Shown: positions 7,832 through 17,179 of the stretch, piece after piece
How the letters are laid out: every line of letters begins with the position of its first letter
Position numbering within the stretch: position 1 is the first letter of the stretch
Assembly (NCBI GenBank): GCA_900315785.1
Contig: ONAL01000014.1
Span: forward strand, 1-47,510
Source: an uncultured Eubacteriales bacterium
GTDB lineage: Bacteria > Bacillota > Clostridia > Oscillospirales > Acutalibacteraceae
Length of the DNA: 47,510 bases
Direction: 5' to 3'
The notes under the pieces: generated by a model
Databases searched by the model: none
What the model was told of the DNA's origin: nothing
Seen by the model: only the letters and a program-made list of their open reading frames with translations
Translations under genes and position numbers: made by a program

Positions 7832-9172
7832 ATGGATAATAATTCTTTTGAGGAAAAATCAATTAACGATATCCGTAAGGAAAAGGTAAAGAATTTCCAT
7901 ATGAATATCAACAGTGACGACCTTGCCGTAGGCGACCGTTACCGCGAGCTTGAGAACCTCGATGTCGAGTCTCCCGAGACAATCAGCTCATTCTCGGGTG
8001 ACGACGTCAGAAAGCAGATGCGCCGCGATACAAAAAACCACATCAAGGCAAAGCATAAGGCGCAGAAGAAAGAAAAGAAGTACATTGACCGTCAGAACAG
8101 ACGCCGTTTCCGTATTATCTGGTGGGTTTCTGTTGCGCTTGTCGGCGTTACTCTTGCTCTCTTTATGATGGTCGGCGTGGGCGATATGCTCGCTATGAAC
8201 CGTCAGACCGATAAGGAGGTAACTATCTCAATTCCCGAGAACCCCAAGCTCAGCGACGTAAGCGCGGAGCTTGAGCGCAAGGGTGTTATCAAGGAATCGG
8301 GCTTCTTTGAGATGTACGCAAAGCTCACTAAGAACGAGACCTTCAGCCAGGGCGATTACAAAATCAAGACCAATATGGACTATGAGGCGATAATCAACTA
8401 CCTCGGCTCGATGCAGAACCGTACCGATACAATCAAGATTACAATTCCCGAGGGTATGTCTGTTCAGGAAATCGCCGCTTATCTCGTCAAGAAGGGCGTG
8501 CTTTCAAGCCCCGACCACTTCCTCGAGCTCTGCGCTTCCGAGTATTTCGACGAGGACTATGCCTTTGTAAAGCATAAGAACGATTCAAAGCGTTATTATA
8601 AGCTCGAGGGATATCTGTTCCCCGATACATATGAATGCTACAAAAACGAGCGTGCCGAGCTCACAATCACGCGTATGCTCGATAACTATGAATACCGTAC
8701 AACAAACGACCAGAACGTAGACGGTTACAGCAAGGCTGTAAACATCGAGAAGCTCGTCAAGAAGGACAAAAAATATGATATGAACGAAATCCTCACACTT
8801 GCTTCAATCATTCAGGCTGAGGCTGCGAGCGTTGAAGATATGTACAACGTCAGCTCGATTCTCCGCAACCGTCTTGAATATGACGTTGACTACGGCGTAA
8901 GCAAGCTCGGTCTTGACTCGACCAAGTATTATCCCTATCGAAGCCGCTCAGCTGTCCCCAAGGATCAGCGCAAGAACTACAAGAGCCGCTACGATACATA
9001 CACCAAGGACGGATTACCTCCCGGACCAATCTGTAACCCGGGTATGCAGGCAATTCTTGCGGCAATCTATCCGAACGATACCAACTATCTCTTCTTCTGC
9101 CACGCAAAGGACGGCACACCGTACTACGCGGCAACTCTGGAAGAGCACCAGTACAACCTCACACTTATTTGA
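7832..9172 (+). CDS. mltG: MltG, endolytic murein transglycosylase
   Basis: Membrane-anchored lytic transglycosylase that cuts nascent peptidoglycan strands and so limits glycan length. The 446-residue product has a long charged cytoplasmic N-terminus (about 95 residues, KKEKKYIDRQNRRR before the membrane), one TM helix near residues 98-122 (IIWWVSVALVGVTLALFMMVG), a LysM-like region with IPENPKLSDVS and a YceG domain with the catalytic region LTLASIIQAEA (Glu) and LPPGPICNPG near the end. ATG 7832 is chosen because GTGGGGA lies 8 bases away; two in-frame starts upstream are too close to that SD. The stop overlaps the neighbourhood of the U32 gene start. Confidence 0.95.
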   Translation: MDNNSFEEKSINDIRKEKVKNFHMNINSDDLAVGDRYRELENLDVESPETISSFSGDDVRKQMRRDTKNHIKAKHKAQKKEKKYIDRQNRRRFRIIWWVSVALVGVTLALFMMVGVGDMLAMNRQTDKEVTISIPENPKLSDVSAELERKGVIKESGFFEMYAKLTKNETFSQGDYKIKTNMDYEAIINYLGSMQNRTDTIKITIPEGMSVQEIAAYLVKKGVLSSPDHFLELCASEYFDEDYAFVKHKNDSKRYYKLEGYLFPDTYECYKNERAELTITRMLDNYEYRTTNDQNVDGYSKAVNIEKLVKKDKKYDMNEILTLASIIQAEAASVEDMYNVSSILRNRLEYDVDYGVSKLGLDSTKYYPYRSRSAVPKDQRKNYKSRYDTYTKDGLPPGPICNPGMQAILAAIYPNDTNYLFFCHAKDGTPYYAATLEEHQYNLTLI

Positions 9173-9174
9173 TT

Positions 9175-10383
9175 ATGATAAAACCTGAAATATTAGCTCC
9201 CGCAGGGGATTTTGAATGTCTTGCCTCTGCGGTGAAGTTCGGTGCCGACGCTGTTTTCCTTGCGGGAAAGCAGTTCGGAATGCGCACGGCTTCAAAGAAT
9301 TTTGATACGGAAGAACTGAAAAAGGCTTGCAATCTTGCCCACGCAAACGGAGTCAAGGTTCACCTCACCTGTAATACGCTTCCCAGAAACAACGAGCTTG
9401 CGGCTTTGCCCGAGTTCCTTAAGGCATCCGCCGACGCGGGCGTGGACGCGTTCATCATCGCCGATGTCGGCGTTATGGAAATGGCAAAGAAGTACGCTCC
9501 GAATGTCGCGCTTCACGTTTCAACTCAGGCGGGTATTACAAACTACGCGACCGCGAATACACTGTATAATCTCGGCGCTTCGCGTGTTGTCCTCGCAAGA
9601 GAGCTCTCGCTCGACGAAATCGCGGGAATCCGCGCGAAAATCCCGAACGAGCTGGAGATTGAGTGCTTTGTCCACGGCGCGATGTGTGTGTCGTTCTCGG
9701 GCAGATGTCTTATCTCAAGCTATATGACGGGTCGTGACGCGAACCGCGGTGACTGCGCTCAGCCCTGCCGCTGGAAGTATCACCTTTTTGAGGAGAACCG
9801 TGAGGGTCAGTTTTTCCCTGTAGAGGAAACCGACCAGGGTACATTCCTGTATAACTCCCGCGACCTCTGTATGATTGAGCATATTCCCGAGCTCGTTAAA
9901 GCGGGAATCTCAAGCTTCAAGATTGAGGGCAGAGCAAAGTCGGGCTATTATGTGTCCGTAATCACGAACGCTTACCGTCACGCTGTCAACGAGTTTATGA
10001 AGAACCCCGACAGCTTTGTGCTTCCCGACTGGATAAGAGAGGAAACCGAAAAAATCAGCCACCGCGAGTATAACACGGGCTTTTACTTTGGCTCCGAACC
10101 GGGTCAGGTCACAGGTAACGGAGGCTATATCCGCAAGTATGACGTTGTCGCGTTCTGCGAAGAAGGCGGCGAAAGCGCAGTAATCACTCAGCGCAACAAG
10201 TTCTATACGGGCGATACGCTGGACGTTCTGCCGCCGAGCGGAATTCCGTTTAACGCGAAATGCCTCGCCTTGATTAACGAAAACGGCGAGGAGGTTGAGA
10301 GTGCGCCTCACGCTATGGAGCGCCTCACAATGAAATCCGATACAGAAATCCCCGCGGGTTCAGTAATTCGAAAGAAAAAGTAA
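9175..10383 (+). CDS. U32 family peptidase (TrhP-like)
   Basis: A 402-residue U32 protein. Characteristic parts: PEILAPAGDFECL at the N-terminus, GADAVFLAGKQFGMR, HVSTQAGITN and the family signature ECFVHGAMCVSFSGRCLISS with DCAQPCRW, whose cysteines are the iron-sulfur cluster ligands known from this family. Members near mltG in Firmicutes are related to TrhP, which acts in tRNA 5-hydroxyuridine formation; others are collagenase-like. ATG 9175 is preferred to TTG 9169, although neither has a strong SD; it lies right after the mltG TGA, so translation is probably coupled. A second U32 protein, often paired with this type, is absent here. Confidence 0.9.
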   Translation: MIKPEILAPAGDFECLASAVKFGADAVFLAGKQFGMRTASKNFDTEELKKACNLAHANGVKVHLTCNTLPRNNELAALPEFLKASADAGVDAFIIADVGVMEMAKKYAPNVALHVSTQAGITNYATANTLYNLGASRVVLARELSLDEIAGIRAKIPNELEIECFVHGAMCVSFSGRCLISSYMTGRDANRGDCAQPCRWKYHLFEENREGQFFPVEETDQGTFLYNSRDLCMIEHIPELVKAGISSFKIEGRAKSGYYVSVITNAYRHAVNEFMKNPDSFVLPDWIREETEKISHREYNTGFYFGSEPGQVTGNGGYIRKYDVVAFCEEGGESAVITQRNKFYTGDTLDVLPPSGIPFNAKCLALINENGEEVESAPHAMERLTMKSDTEIPAGSVIRKKK

Positions 10384-10412
10384 TTGACTTTTTGAAATAA
10401 TAGTTTTATAAT
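10384..10412 (+). promoter_or_regulatory. Promoter of the T-box/alaS unit
   Basis: TTGACT (10384-10389), 17 bases, TATAAT (10407-10412). A second TATAAT occurs at 10421-10426 without a matching -35. Transcription would start near 10419-10433, just before the T-box leader. Confidence 0.8.
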
Positions 10413-10432
10413 CATTATGATATAATTTGGCT

Positions 10433-10635
10433 GTGACGGAACGAGTATTACAGTAGCTTTTCAGAGAGAAACCGTTTGGTGCGAGGTTTTGAGCGAGCGT
10501 AATACAGCCACTCCCGAGCTCCGTATGAAAGTACGGCGTTTTCCGCGTTAAGGAATTCAAGCGGACGTTTTTTACGTCAATTTGGGTGGTACCGCAGGAT
10601 ATGCTCCTGTCCCATTTCGGGACGGGAGCGTTTTA
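10433..10635 (+). promoter_or_regulatory. T-box leader sensing uncharged tRNA-Ala
   Basis: Shows the conserved T-box parts in order: Stem I with TTTCAGAGAG and GGTGCGAGG loop elements (about 10459-10487), a specifier bulge, and the T-box sequence GGGTGGTACCGC at 10584-10595. Pairing GAGT/ACTC and ATTAC/GTAAT around the base of Stem I leaves the bulge ACAGCC, placing GCC (Ala) at 10507-10509 as specifier codon. The TGGT inside the T-box matches an NCCA end with discriminator A, as in tRNA-Ala. It controls the alaS gene directly downstream by antitermination. Confidence 0.93.
10603..10635 (+). terminator. T-box regulated terminator
   Basis: GCTCCTGTCCC (10603-10613) and GGGACGGGAGC (10619-10629) form the stem, with a 5-base loop and a following TTTTATTT. 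The 5' arm lies just after the T-box sequence, as expected for the alternative terminator/antiterminator structures. Confidence 0.9.
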
Positions 10636-10656
10636 TTTATGTAAGGAGTAGTAATT

Positions 10657-13278
10657 ATGCAATGGACAGGAGTTAACGAACTCAGAGAAAAATTCTTATC
10701 ATTTATGGAGAGCAAGGGCTGCCTCAGGCTCCCTTCGTTCCCGCTTATTCCCAAGGACGATAAGAGCCTTCTGCTTATCAACAGCGGAATGGCTCCGATG
10801 AAAAAGTACTTCACAGGTGAAATCACACCCCCCAGAACAAGGGTAACAACCTGCCAGAAGTGTATCCGTACGCCCGATATCGAGGAGGTCGGAATTACCG
10901 ACCGTCACGGAACATATTTTGAGATGCTCGGCAACTTCTCTTTCGGCGATTATTTCAAGAATGAGGCTACCGCATGGGCGTGGGAATTCTTCACAAAGGT
11001 TCTTGAAATCCCCGAGGAAAAGCTCTATGTTTCCGTATACGAGGAGGACGACGAGGCTTACGACATCTGGACAAAGAAAGTCGGCGTAAAAGAAGAGCAT
11101 ATGGTGCGTCTCGGCAAGGCTGACAACTTCTGGGAGCACGGCTCGGGTCCCTGCGGTCCCTGCTCGGAGATTTACTTCGACAGAGGCGTGGAGCACGGCT
11201 GCGGCAAGCCCACCTGTAAGGTCGGCTGCGACTGCGACCGTTATATGGAGGTCTGGAACCTCGTATTTACCCAGTTTGACAACGACGGCAACAACAACTA
11301 CACACCTCTCGAGCACCCCAACATTGATACAGGTATGGGACTTGAGCGTCTTGCGTGTGTTATGCAGGGTGTTGATAACCTTTTCCTTGTTGACACCGTT
11401 CAGAATATTATGAAGCACATCAGTCAGATTGTCGGTGTTGAGTACGGCGAGCACGCAAAGCCCGACATCTCGCTGCGTGTTATCACGGACCATATCCGTT
11501 CCACAACCTTTATGATTGCCGACGGCGTTATGCCGTCCAACGAGGGCAGGGGATACGTCCTTCGCCGTCTGCTTCGCAGAGCTGCTCGTCACGGAAGGCT
11601 CCTCGGCTACAACGAGCCGTTCCTCTATAAGGTTTGTGAAACCGTAATTAAAGAGAACGAGAGCGCTTACCCCGAGCTCAGAGAGAAGAAAGACTTTATC
11701 GCGAAGCTCATTAAGGTTGAGGAGGAGAACTTCACCCGTACAATCGACCAGGGCTTCGAGCTTCTCAATCAGCTTATTGATGATGATACAAAGGAGATTT
11801 CGGGAGAGGATGCGTTTAAGCTCAATGATACATTCGGTTTCCCGATTGACCTCACACGCGAGATTGCGGCTGAAAGCGGCATAAAAGTAAACGTAGAGCG
11901 CTTTAAGGAGCTGCTCGCCGAGCAGAAAAAGCGCAGCCGCAAGGCGCGCAAAAACGCGGGCGCTGAGGCTTGGGTTTCCGACAGCACAGACCTTTCCGAT
12001 ATTAATTCAACAGCTTTTGTCGGATATACTGAGAATGAATGCGACTCCGATGTCCTCGCAATTATCAAGGACGGCGAGCGTGTTGATATGATAAGCGAGG
12101 GTGAGAACGCTATCGTTATCACCGAAAAAACTCCCTTCTATGCCGAGTCCGGCGGACAGGTCGGCGACACGGGCACAATCTTCAACGACAACTGTGAAAC
12201 CGAGGTCGACAACACCACCAAGGACGCGAACGGAATTTTCCTGCACGCCGTTACGGTTAAGAGCGGTGCGCTTACGGTTGGAGATAAGGTAAACCTGAAA
12301 ATCGATGTTGACAGGCGCAAGGCAATTATGCGCAACCACACCGCCGCTCATTTGCTTCAGGCTGCGCTCAGACAGGTTCTCGGCACTCACGTTGAACAGG
12401 CGGGTCAGCTTGTCAGCGACGAGATTGTACGTTTTGACTTCACTCACTTTGAGGCTATGACAGCCCAGGAGCTTATTGAGGTTGAAAAGCTCGTAAATGA
12501 AAAGATACTTGAGGGACTTACGGTAACAATCGAGGAACTTCCGATTGAAGAAGCCAAAAAGCGCGGCGCTATGGCGCTGTTCGGTGAAAAGTACGGCGAC
12601 GTTGTACGCGTGGTTTCCGCGGGCGATTTTTCGGTAGAGCTCTGCGGCGGTACTCATATGGATAATACCGCTAAGCTCGGTCTGTTCAAAATCCGTCAGG
12701 AGGGCTCCGTAGCTGCGGGCGTAAGACGAATTGAAGCTCTTACGGGACTTAATGTAATGAACTACATCAACAAGGCTGTCGCGATTATCGGACGTACCGC
12801 TATGGTGCTTAAGATTAACGACGCCAAGAAGCTTGCAGAGTCCGCCGAGAAGGTTGCCGAGGAACTCAAGGAAAAGGAAAAGAAGATTGAGTCTCTCAAC
12901 GGCAAGCTTGCCCGTTCACAGGTTGACGGTATTCTCGCAGGTCTTGAGAATATCGGAGGAGTTGACGTTGTTTCCTCCTTTGTCGGCGTTGACAGCTCTC
13001 AGATAAGAGAAGTTGCCGATATGTGCGCGGACAAGAACGAGAACTGCGTTATTGTTCTGGCTTGTCTTAACGGCGTAAAGGGCACATTTGCCTGCCGCGT
13101 CGGCAAGGAAGCTATTGCCAAGGGACTCAACGCAGGAAAGATTGTCAAAGCCGTAGCTCAGGTTACAGGCGGCAACGGCGGCGGCAAGCCCGATATGGCT
13201 ATGGCGGGCGCTAAGGATATCACCAAGATGGATGAAGCGCTGGCGGCTGTTGATGAAATTATAAAGGGAATGTTATAA
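10657..13278 (+). CDS. alaS: Alanyl-tRNA synthetase
   Basis: Charges tRNA-Ala and edits mischarged Ser/Gly. The 873-residue product has full length: class II catalytic core from MQWTGVNELREKFLSFMESKG with SGMAPMKKYFTG, DIEEVGITDRHGTYFEMLGNF (motif 2 region) and GMGLERLACVMQG (motif 3); then the editing domain with zinc ligands HTAAHLL near residue 563 and CGGTHMDNT near residue 664; and the C-terminal DHHA1 domain with GGNGGGKPDMA. Start ATG 10657 has the SD AAGGAG. It is expressed behind the tRNA-Ala T-box, which fits its function. Confidence 0.98.
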   Translation: MQWTGVNELREKFLSFMESKGCLRLPSFPLIPKDDKSLLLINSGMAPMKKYFTGEITPPRTRVTTCQKCIRTPDIEEVGITDRHGTYFEMLGNFSFGDYFKNEATAWAWEFFTKVLEIPEEKLYVSVYEEDDEAYDIWTKKVGVKEEHMVRLGKADNFWEHGSGPCGPCSEIYFDRGVEHGCGKPTCKVGCDCDRYMEVWNLVFTQFDNDGNNNYTPLEHPNIDTGMGLERLACVMQGVDNLFLVDTVQNIMKHISQIVGVEYGEHAKPDISLRVITDHIRSTTFMIADGVMPSNEGRGYVLRRLLRRAARHGRLLGYNEPFLYKVCETVIKENESAYPELREKKDFIAKLIKVEEENFTRTIDQGFELLNQLIDDDTKEISGEDAFKLNDTFGFPIDLTREIAAESGIKVNVERFKELLAEQKKRSRKARKNAGAEAWVSDSTDLSDINSTAFVGYTENECDSDVLAIIKDGERVDMISEGENAIVITEKTPFYAESGGQVGDTGTIFNDNCETEVDNTTKDANGIFLHAVTVKSGALTVGDKVNLKIDVDRRKAIMRNHTAAHLLQAALRQVLGTHVEQAGQLVSDEIVRFDFTHFEAMTAQELIEVEKLVNEKILEGLTVTIEELPIEEAKKRGAMALFGEKYGDVVRVVSAGDFSVELCGGTHMDNTAKLGLFKIRQEGSVAAGVRRIEALTGLNVMNYINKAVAIIGRTAMVLKINDAKKLAESAEKVAEELKEKEKKIESLNGKLARSQVDGILAGLENIGGVDVVSSFVGVDSSQIREVADMCADKNENCVIVLACLNGVKGTFACRVGKEAIAKGLNAGKIVKAVAQVTGGNGGGKPDMAMAGAKDITKMDEALAAVDEIIKGML

Positions 13279-13304
13279 TTCGTTTTTAGAATAAAGGTGG
13301 CAAA

Positions 13305-15302
13305 ATGAAAAGATTTCTTGCAATCGTGCTTTAGGCTTGTTTGCTTCTTTCTGTCGCTTCATTCGACGTTTTCGCGGCGACAACCTCGGGAACGCTCGAA
13401 AGCGGCGTCAAGTGGAGCTTTAACGACTCAACGGGTGAGCTGAAGGTTACGGGTTCGGGTGCTACGGGCTCCAACACAGTCGGCGACGCCAAAATCTTTT
13501 TTGAGGATTTTCGAAATAAGATTAAGAAGATTACGATAGGTGAGGGTATCACCGAGATTTCGGAGTATTTCTTTTCCAACTTATCGGTTGAGACCGTTTC
13601 TTTCCCCTCAACATTGACAACAATCGGCGAATACGCGTTCTGGGGACTTCATACTACACAGCAGTTTTCGCTTCCTTCTAATCTCAGGAAGATTGACGAA
13701 ATGGCTTTTATGTACCTCAATGGCGTTGATACGCTCACAATTCCCGCGGGTGTTACCTCGATTGAGTTCTATGCCTTCAACGGTACCGATGTCAAAACCA
13801 TCGTATTTGAGGATGGCGGAAAGGCGGTGCTCGGCGCTTCGGCTTTCAGCGGAGGAAATTCGCTTACCGAGGTAAAGCTCGGTACAGCTGCTCCTTCTTT
13901 CAACTCAAATCCGTTTAATGATTCCGCCGAACTAAAGAGCTTTTCCGTTTCGGCTGATAATAAGCTGTATACCGCGGCTGACGGCGTGCTTTACTCAAAG
14001 GATAAGACAAAGCTCCTGGCATACCCGATGAACAAGGGTACGAGCTTCACCGTGCCGTCCAATGTCAGAATAATCGGTAATTCGGCGTTCAGATGCTCCA
14101 AAAACCTCGAGAGCGTTAAAATCTCCGAGGGCGTAACGGAAATTCAGAACGGAGCGTTTGCGTACTGCAACAAGCTTGCCGAGATTAATTTCCCGTCTAC
14201 GATAGATACAATCGGCGATTCAATGGTTTTTGAGCAGAACAAGTGGATGGATGAACTTCCCGACGGTCTGTTTTATATCGGAAAATTCGCCTACAAGTAC
14301 GTCGGCAAATGTCCTGAGAAGGTGACCGTCAAGAGCGGCACCGAGGAAATCAACTCGTATTGTTTTTATAACCAGTCAACGTTAAAGCAGATTTCTCTGC
14401 CCGATTCACTCAAGACAATCGGCAACGACGCGTTCTCGGAAACAGGTCTTACGAGCGTAAAGATTCCCGACAGCGTAACCAAGCTTGGCTCAAGCGCGTT
14501 TTACCAATGCGAGGATTTGGAGTCAATAACTCTCAGCCGTTCGCTTAAGACCGTCGATTCTTTTGCCGTAAGCTGGAACGATAAGCTCAAAAAGCTTGTC
14601 ATTCCCGACGGGGTGGAGCTCCTCGACGAATTTGCTCTCTTTGCGCTTCCGAATACCCTCGTGTATGTTCCCGCAAGCGTTACCACAATAAAGTATGCCG
14701 CGGTCGGATGCTATAACCCCGACGGAAAGGCTGTCATCAATGTTCCAAACTACAGGGTAAAGGGCTTTAAGGATTCCAAGATTGAGGCTTACTGCGAGAG
14801 CTGCGGATTTACCTTCGAGGAAATCACAAATGACGATAACCCCTATCTTCCTCCCACAACCGTTACGCTTAAGTCAAACAAGGCTTCGCTCTACATCAGC
14901 GGAACCTGCGGCATAAAGGCGACTGTAGAGAACCCTGTAGGCAAGACAACCTACACTTGCTCCGATACAAAGGTTGCTAAGGTCTCTTCGACGGGAACTG
15001 TCAGAGCGATTAAGGCAGGAAAGGCTTATATTACAGTTTCAAACAACGGCGTAAGCAAGAGATTTGCGGTTACTGTCAAGTCTCCAAAGCTCAACAAAAC
15101 AAAGATTACCCTTAAAAAGAACAAGACCTTTGCACTGAAAATCACAGGCAAGGTCGGAAATGCGACGTTTAAAACGTCGAACAAAAAAGTCGCGAAGGTT
15201 TCCTCAAAGGGAAGCGTACGCGCAATTAAGAAGGGTAAAGCGAGAATCACCGTTGTAACAAACGGCAAGGTTAAGCTAAGCTGCGTAGTCACAGTTGCAT
15301 AA
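13305..15302 (+). pseudogene. BspA-like leucine-rich-repeat surface protein with amber codon in its signal peptide
   Basis: ATG 13305 (SD AAAGGTGG) gives MKRFLAIVL, then TAG at 13332-13334 in frame, then ACLLLSVASFDVFA and an open frame to 15302. Apart from this one codon it is a normal secreted protein: signal peptide cleaved near VFA, about nine LRR_5 (BspA/Treponema type) repeats with IP/LP...IG..AF steps, a YIGKFAYKYVGKCPEKVTVK insertion seen also in the two proteins at 32-35 kb, and two C-terminal bacterial Ig-like (Big_2) repeats with KVAKVSS.G.VRAIK.GKA.IT. No cell-wall sorting signal is visible. A TTG at 13341 could start a shortened product without the positive n-region. Nonsense mutation, sequencing error or read-through cannot be separated here. 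Confidence 0.8.
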
Positions 15303-15307
15303 AAAAC

Positions 15308-15343
15308 AGGTCAGCTCGATTTTTGAGCTGACCTTTCGTTTTT
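15308..15343 (+). terminator. Terminator after the LRR gene
   Basis: AGGTCAGCTC (15308-15317) and GAGCTGACCT (15325-15334) form a perfect 10-base stem, followed by TTCGTTTTT. Confidence 0.88.
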
Positions 15344-15365
15344 GATATAGGGAAGAAAGAAAAAA

Positions 15366-15395
15366 AGCAAAAAGGCTATCCGTGAGGATAGCCTT
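15366..15395 (-). terminator. Terminator of rpmB
   Basis: Read on the minus strand, AAGGCTATCC and GGATAGCCTT (arms 15386-15395 and 15372-15381) form a 10-base stem with a 4-base loop, followed by T-rich TTTGCTTTTTT. It lies 15 bases past the rpmB stop. Confidence 0.88.
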
Positions 15396-15409
15396 ATCAT
15401 TTGCGATTA

Positions 15410-15598
15410 TCAGATTGCGCGCTCAACCTTACCTGAACGTAAGCATCTTGTGCAAGCGTAAACGTGCTTGGGAGAGCCGTCAACGATAGCCTTTACTCTC
15501 TGGACATTCGGCTTCCATGTTCTGTTAGAACGTCTGTGTGAGTGAGATACCTTAATACCGAAAGTAACGCCCTTACCGCAGAAATCACATTTTGCCAT
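15410..15598 (-). CDS. rpmB: Ribosomal protein bL28, zinc-binding form
   Basis: A 62-residue large-subunit ribosomal protein beginning MAKCDFCGKGVTFG, with HSHRRSNRTWKPNVQ and CTRCLRSGKV. The CDFC and CTRC pairs are the four zinc ligands of the C+ form. ATG 15598 is chosen because AAGGAGGTG lies directly upstream; the open frame runs 17 codons further without support. It is a monocistronic gene with its own promoter and terminator. Confidence 0.97.
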   Translation of the reverse strand: MAKCDFCGKGVTFGIKVSHSHRRSNRTWKPNVQRVKAIVDGSPKHVYACTRCLRSGKVERAI

Positions 15599-15649
15599 GT
15601 CTCTGCACCTCCTTGTAGAAATATCGATATTTTCTAAACTAACTACCAT

Positions 15650-15678
15650 ATTATAAATGATAACTGCGGAAAATGCAA
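15650..15678 (-). promoter_or_regulatory. rpmB promoter
   Basis: On the minus strand: TTGCAT (15678-15673), 17 bases, TATAAT (15655-15650). It sits 52 bases upstream of the rpmB start. Confidence 0.8.
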
Positions 15679-15703
15679 GCCTTTTTTGAAATTTTTTCTA
15701 TAC

Positions 15704-15732
15704 TTGTTTTTTATATCGTTTTATTGTATAAT
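15704..15732 (+). promoter_or_regulatory. Promoter of the M50-scpAB-gerW cluster
   Basis: TTGTTT (15704-15709), 17 bases, TATAAT (15727-15732). It is divergent from the rpmB promoter, with about 25 bases between the two -35 elements. Confidence 0.75.
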
Positions 15733-15765
15733 AACTACATATATTTATTTTTAAGGTGAAGTAGT

Positions 15766-16452
15766 ATGCTCAGCTATCTAATTAACGGTTTTCGCGGCGG
15801 TCGGGTCGACTTTATGTCGGTTGTTATCACGCTTGCCGCGTCACTTCTTGTAATTTTTCTGATAATGCCCTTTCACGAGTGGGCTCACGCGTTCACGGCG
15901 TATCACCTCGGCGACAGAGGAATCAAGCAGAGAGGAAGACTTTCGCTCAATCCTTTGTCTCACATCGACCCTGTCGGCGCGCTTCTGATTATCTTTGTCG
16001 GCTTCGGTTGGGCAAAGCCTGTTCCGATTGACCCGCGTTATTTCAAGAATCCAAAGGTTGGTATGGGTATCTCAGCGCTTATGGGACCTGTCGCAAACTT
16101 CGTCGCGGCGCTTTTCGGCGGACTTGTCATAAATGCGCTTTTCGCATTTTTCCCTTCGTTTATGCTTGTGGATAATTTCGGCATTTATGTCAGACTGTTT
16201 CTGTCATACTACATTACTCTCAACGTAGGACTTGCAGTGTTCAACCTTATCCCCGTGCCTCCGCTTGACGGCTCAAAGGTTCTGTTTATGTTTTTGCCCG
16301 ACAGAATTGTCAATACTATCTACAGATACGAGCAGTATTTCTTTGTTGTTATCCTCATTCTTTTCTGGTTCGGCGGCAACTTTGTATCGGCTGTCAGCGA
16401 GCCTGTTATTAACTTTGTAGTTTGGCTCACGGGACTTCCGTTCGGGTTTTAA
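15766..16452 (+). CDS. Site-2 protease family membrane metalloprotease (M50)
   Basis: A 228-residue integral membrane zinc protease of the short rhomboid-size S2P type (M50B). The HExxH zinc motif is in PFHEWAHAFTAYHLGD near residue 38, and the third-ligand motif is NLIPVPPLDGSKVL near residue 160. Several membrane helices are evident (VVITLAASLLVIFLIM, GALLIIFVGFGWA, ISALMGPVANFVAALFGGLV and a C-terminal VVILILFWFGG). SD AAGGTGA supports ATG 15766. It starts the cluster with scpA; in many Firmicutes this protease gene directly precedes scpAB. Substrate unknown. Confidence 0.93.
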   Translation: MLSYLINGFRGGRVDFMSVVITLAASLLVIFLIMPFHEWAHAFTAYHLGDRGIKQRGRLSLNPLSHIDPVGALLIIFVGFGWAKPVPIDPRYFKNPKVGMGISALMGPVANFVAALFGGLVINALFAFFPSFMLVDNFGIYVRLFLSYYITLNVGLAVFNLIPVPPLDGSKVLFMFLPDRIVNTIYRYEQYFFVVILILFWFGGNFVSAVSEPVINFVVWLTGLPFGF

Positions 16453-16462
16453 GGAGATTTAA

Positions 16463-17179
16463 TTGGAAAACCTTCAACTTAACTATAAGCTCGATTGCTA
16501 CGAGGGACCTCTCGATTTGCTTTTGAGCCTGATTGCCAAAAACAAAATAAACATCTACGATATCGTTATCGCGGATTTGCTTGACCAGTATATGGAGCAG
16601 ATAAAGCTGATGCAGGACAATCAGATGGACATAGCCTCGGAGTTCCTTACAATGGCTTCAAGGCTTGTGTATATCAAGTCTGCAATGCTCCTTCCCAAGC
16701 ACGAGGAGGAAGCCGAGGAGCTCAAGCGAGAGCTCAGCGGTCAGCTCATTGAGTATCAGCTCTGCAAGGAAATTGCAGCGAAGCTCAGCAAGCTTTACGA
16801 CTTTGACACCTTCTTCAAGGACGCTTCTCCCGTCAAGTTTGACTTGACCTATAACAGAAAGCACGACCCTAATGACATCGTCAAGGGCTACATTGATGCC
16901 GTAGGACGAGGCAAGCGCAAGCTTCCGCCGCCGCAGTCCGCATTCTCCGGAATTATGGAGAGAAAAATCGTCTCCGTAAACGCCAAGATTATCACGGTAA
17001 TGCGCCGCCTCTGGCACGGTAAGCGCGTGAAGTATTCGGAGCTTTTTGAAGCTGCCGAGGGCAGGGGAGACCTTGTCGCAACCTTTCTCGCCGTGCTCGA
17101 GCTTGTCAAGGGCAAGCGCGTTCGCATTGACGGAGACGGCGACAACGCAAAAGTATATATGCTGGAGGATAAGAAATGA
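16463..17179 (+). CDS. scpA: ScpA, segregation and condensation protein A (kleisin)
   Basis: Kleisin that bridges the SMC heads in the SMC-ScpAB complex needed for chromosome segregation. The 238-residue product has the N-terminal hallmark YKLDCYEGPLDLLLSLIAKNKINIYDI and the C-terminal winged helix with ATFLAVLELVKGKRV. The start is TTG 16463: SD AAGGAG (16451-16456) overlaps the preceding stop codon and lies 6 bases away, and the protein begins MENLQLNYKLD as the family does. It overlaps scpB by 4 bases. smc is not in this window. Confidence 0.95.
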   Translation: MENLQLNYKLDCYEGPLDLLLSLIAKNKINIYDIVIADLLDQYMEQIKLMQDNQMDIASEFLTMASRLVYIKSAMLLPKHEEEAEELKRELSGQLIEYQLCKEIAAKLSKLYDFDTFFKDASPVKFDLTYNRKHDPNDIVKGYIDAVGRGKRKLPPPQSAFSGIMERKIVSVNAKIITVMRRLWHGKRVKYSELFEAAEGRGDLVATFLAVLELVKGKRVRIDGDGDNAKVYMLEDKK

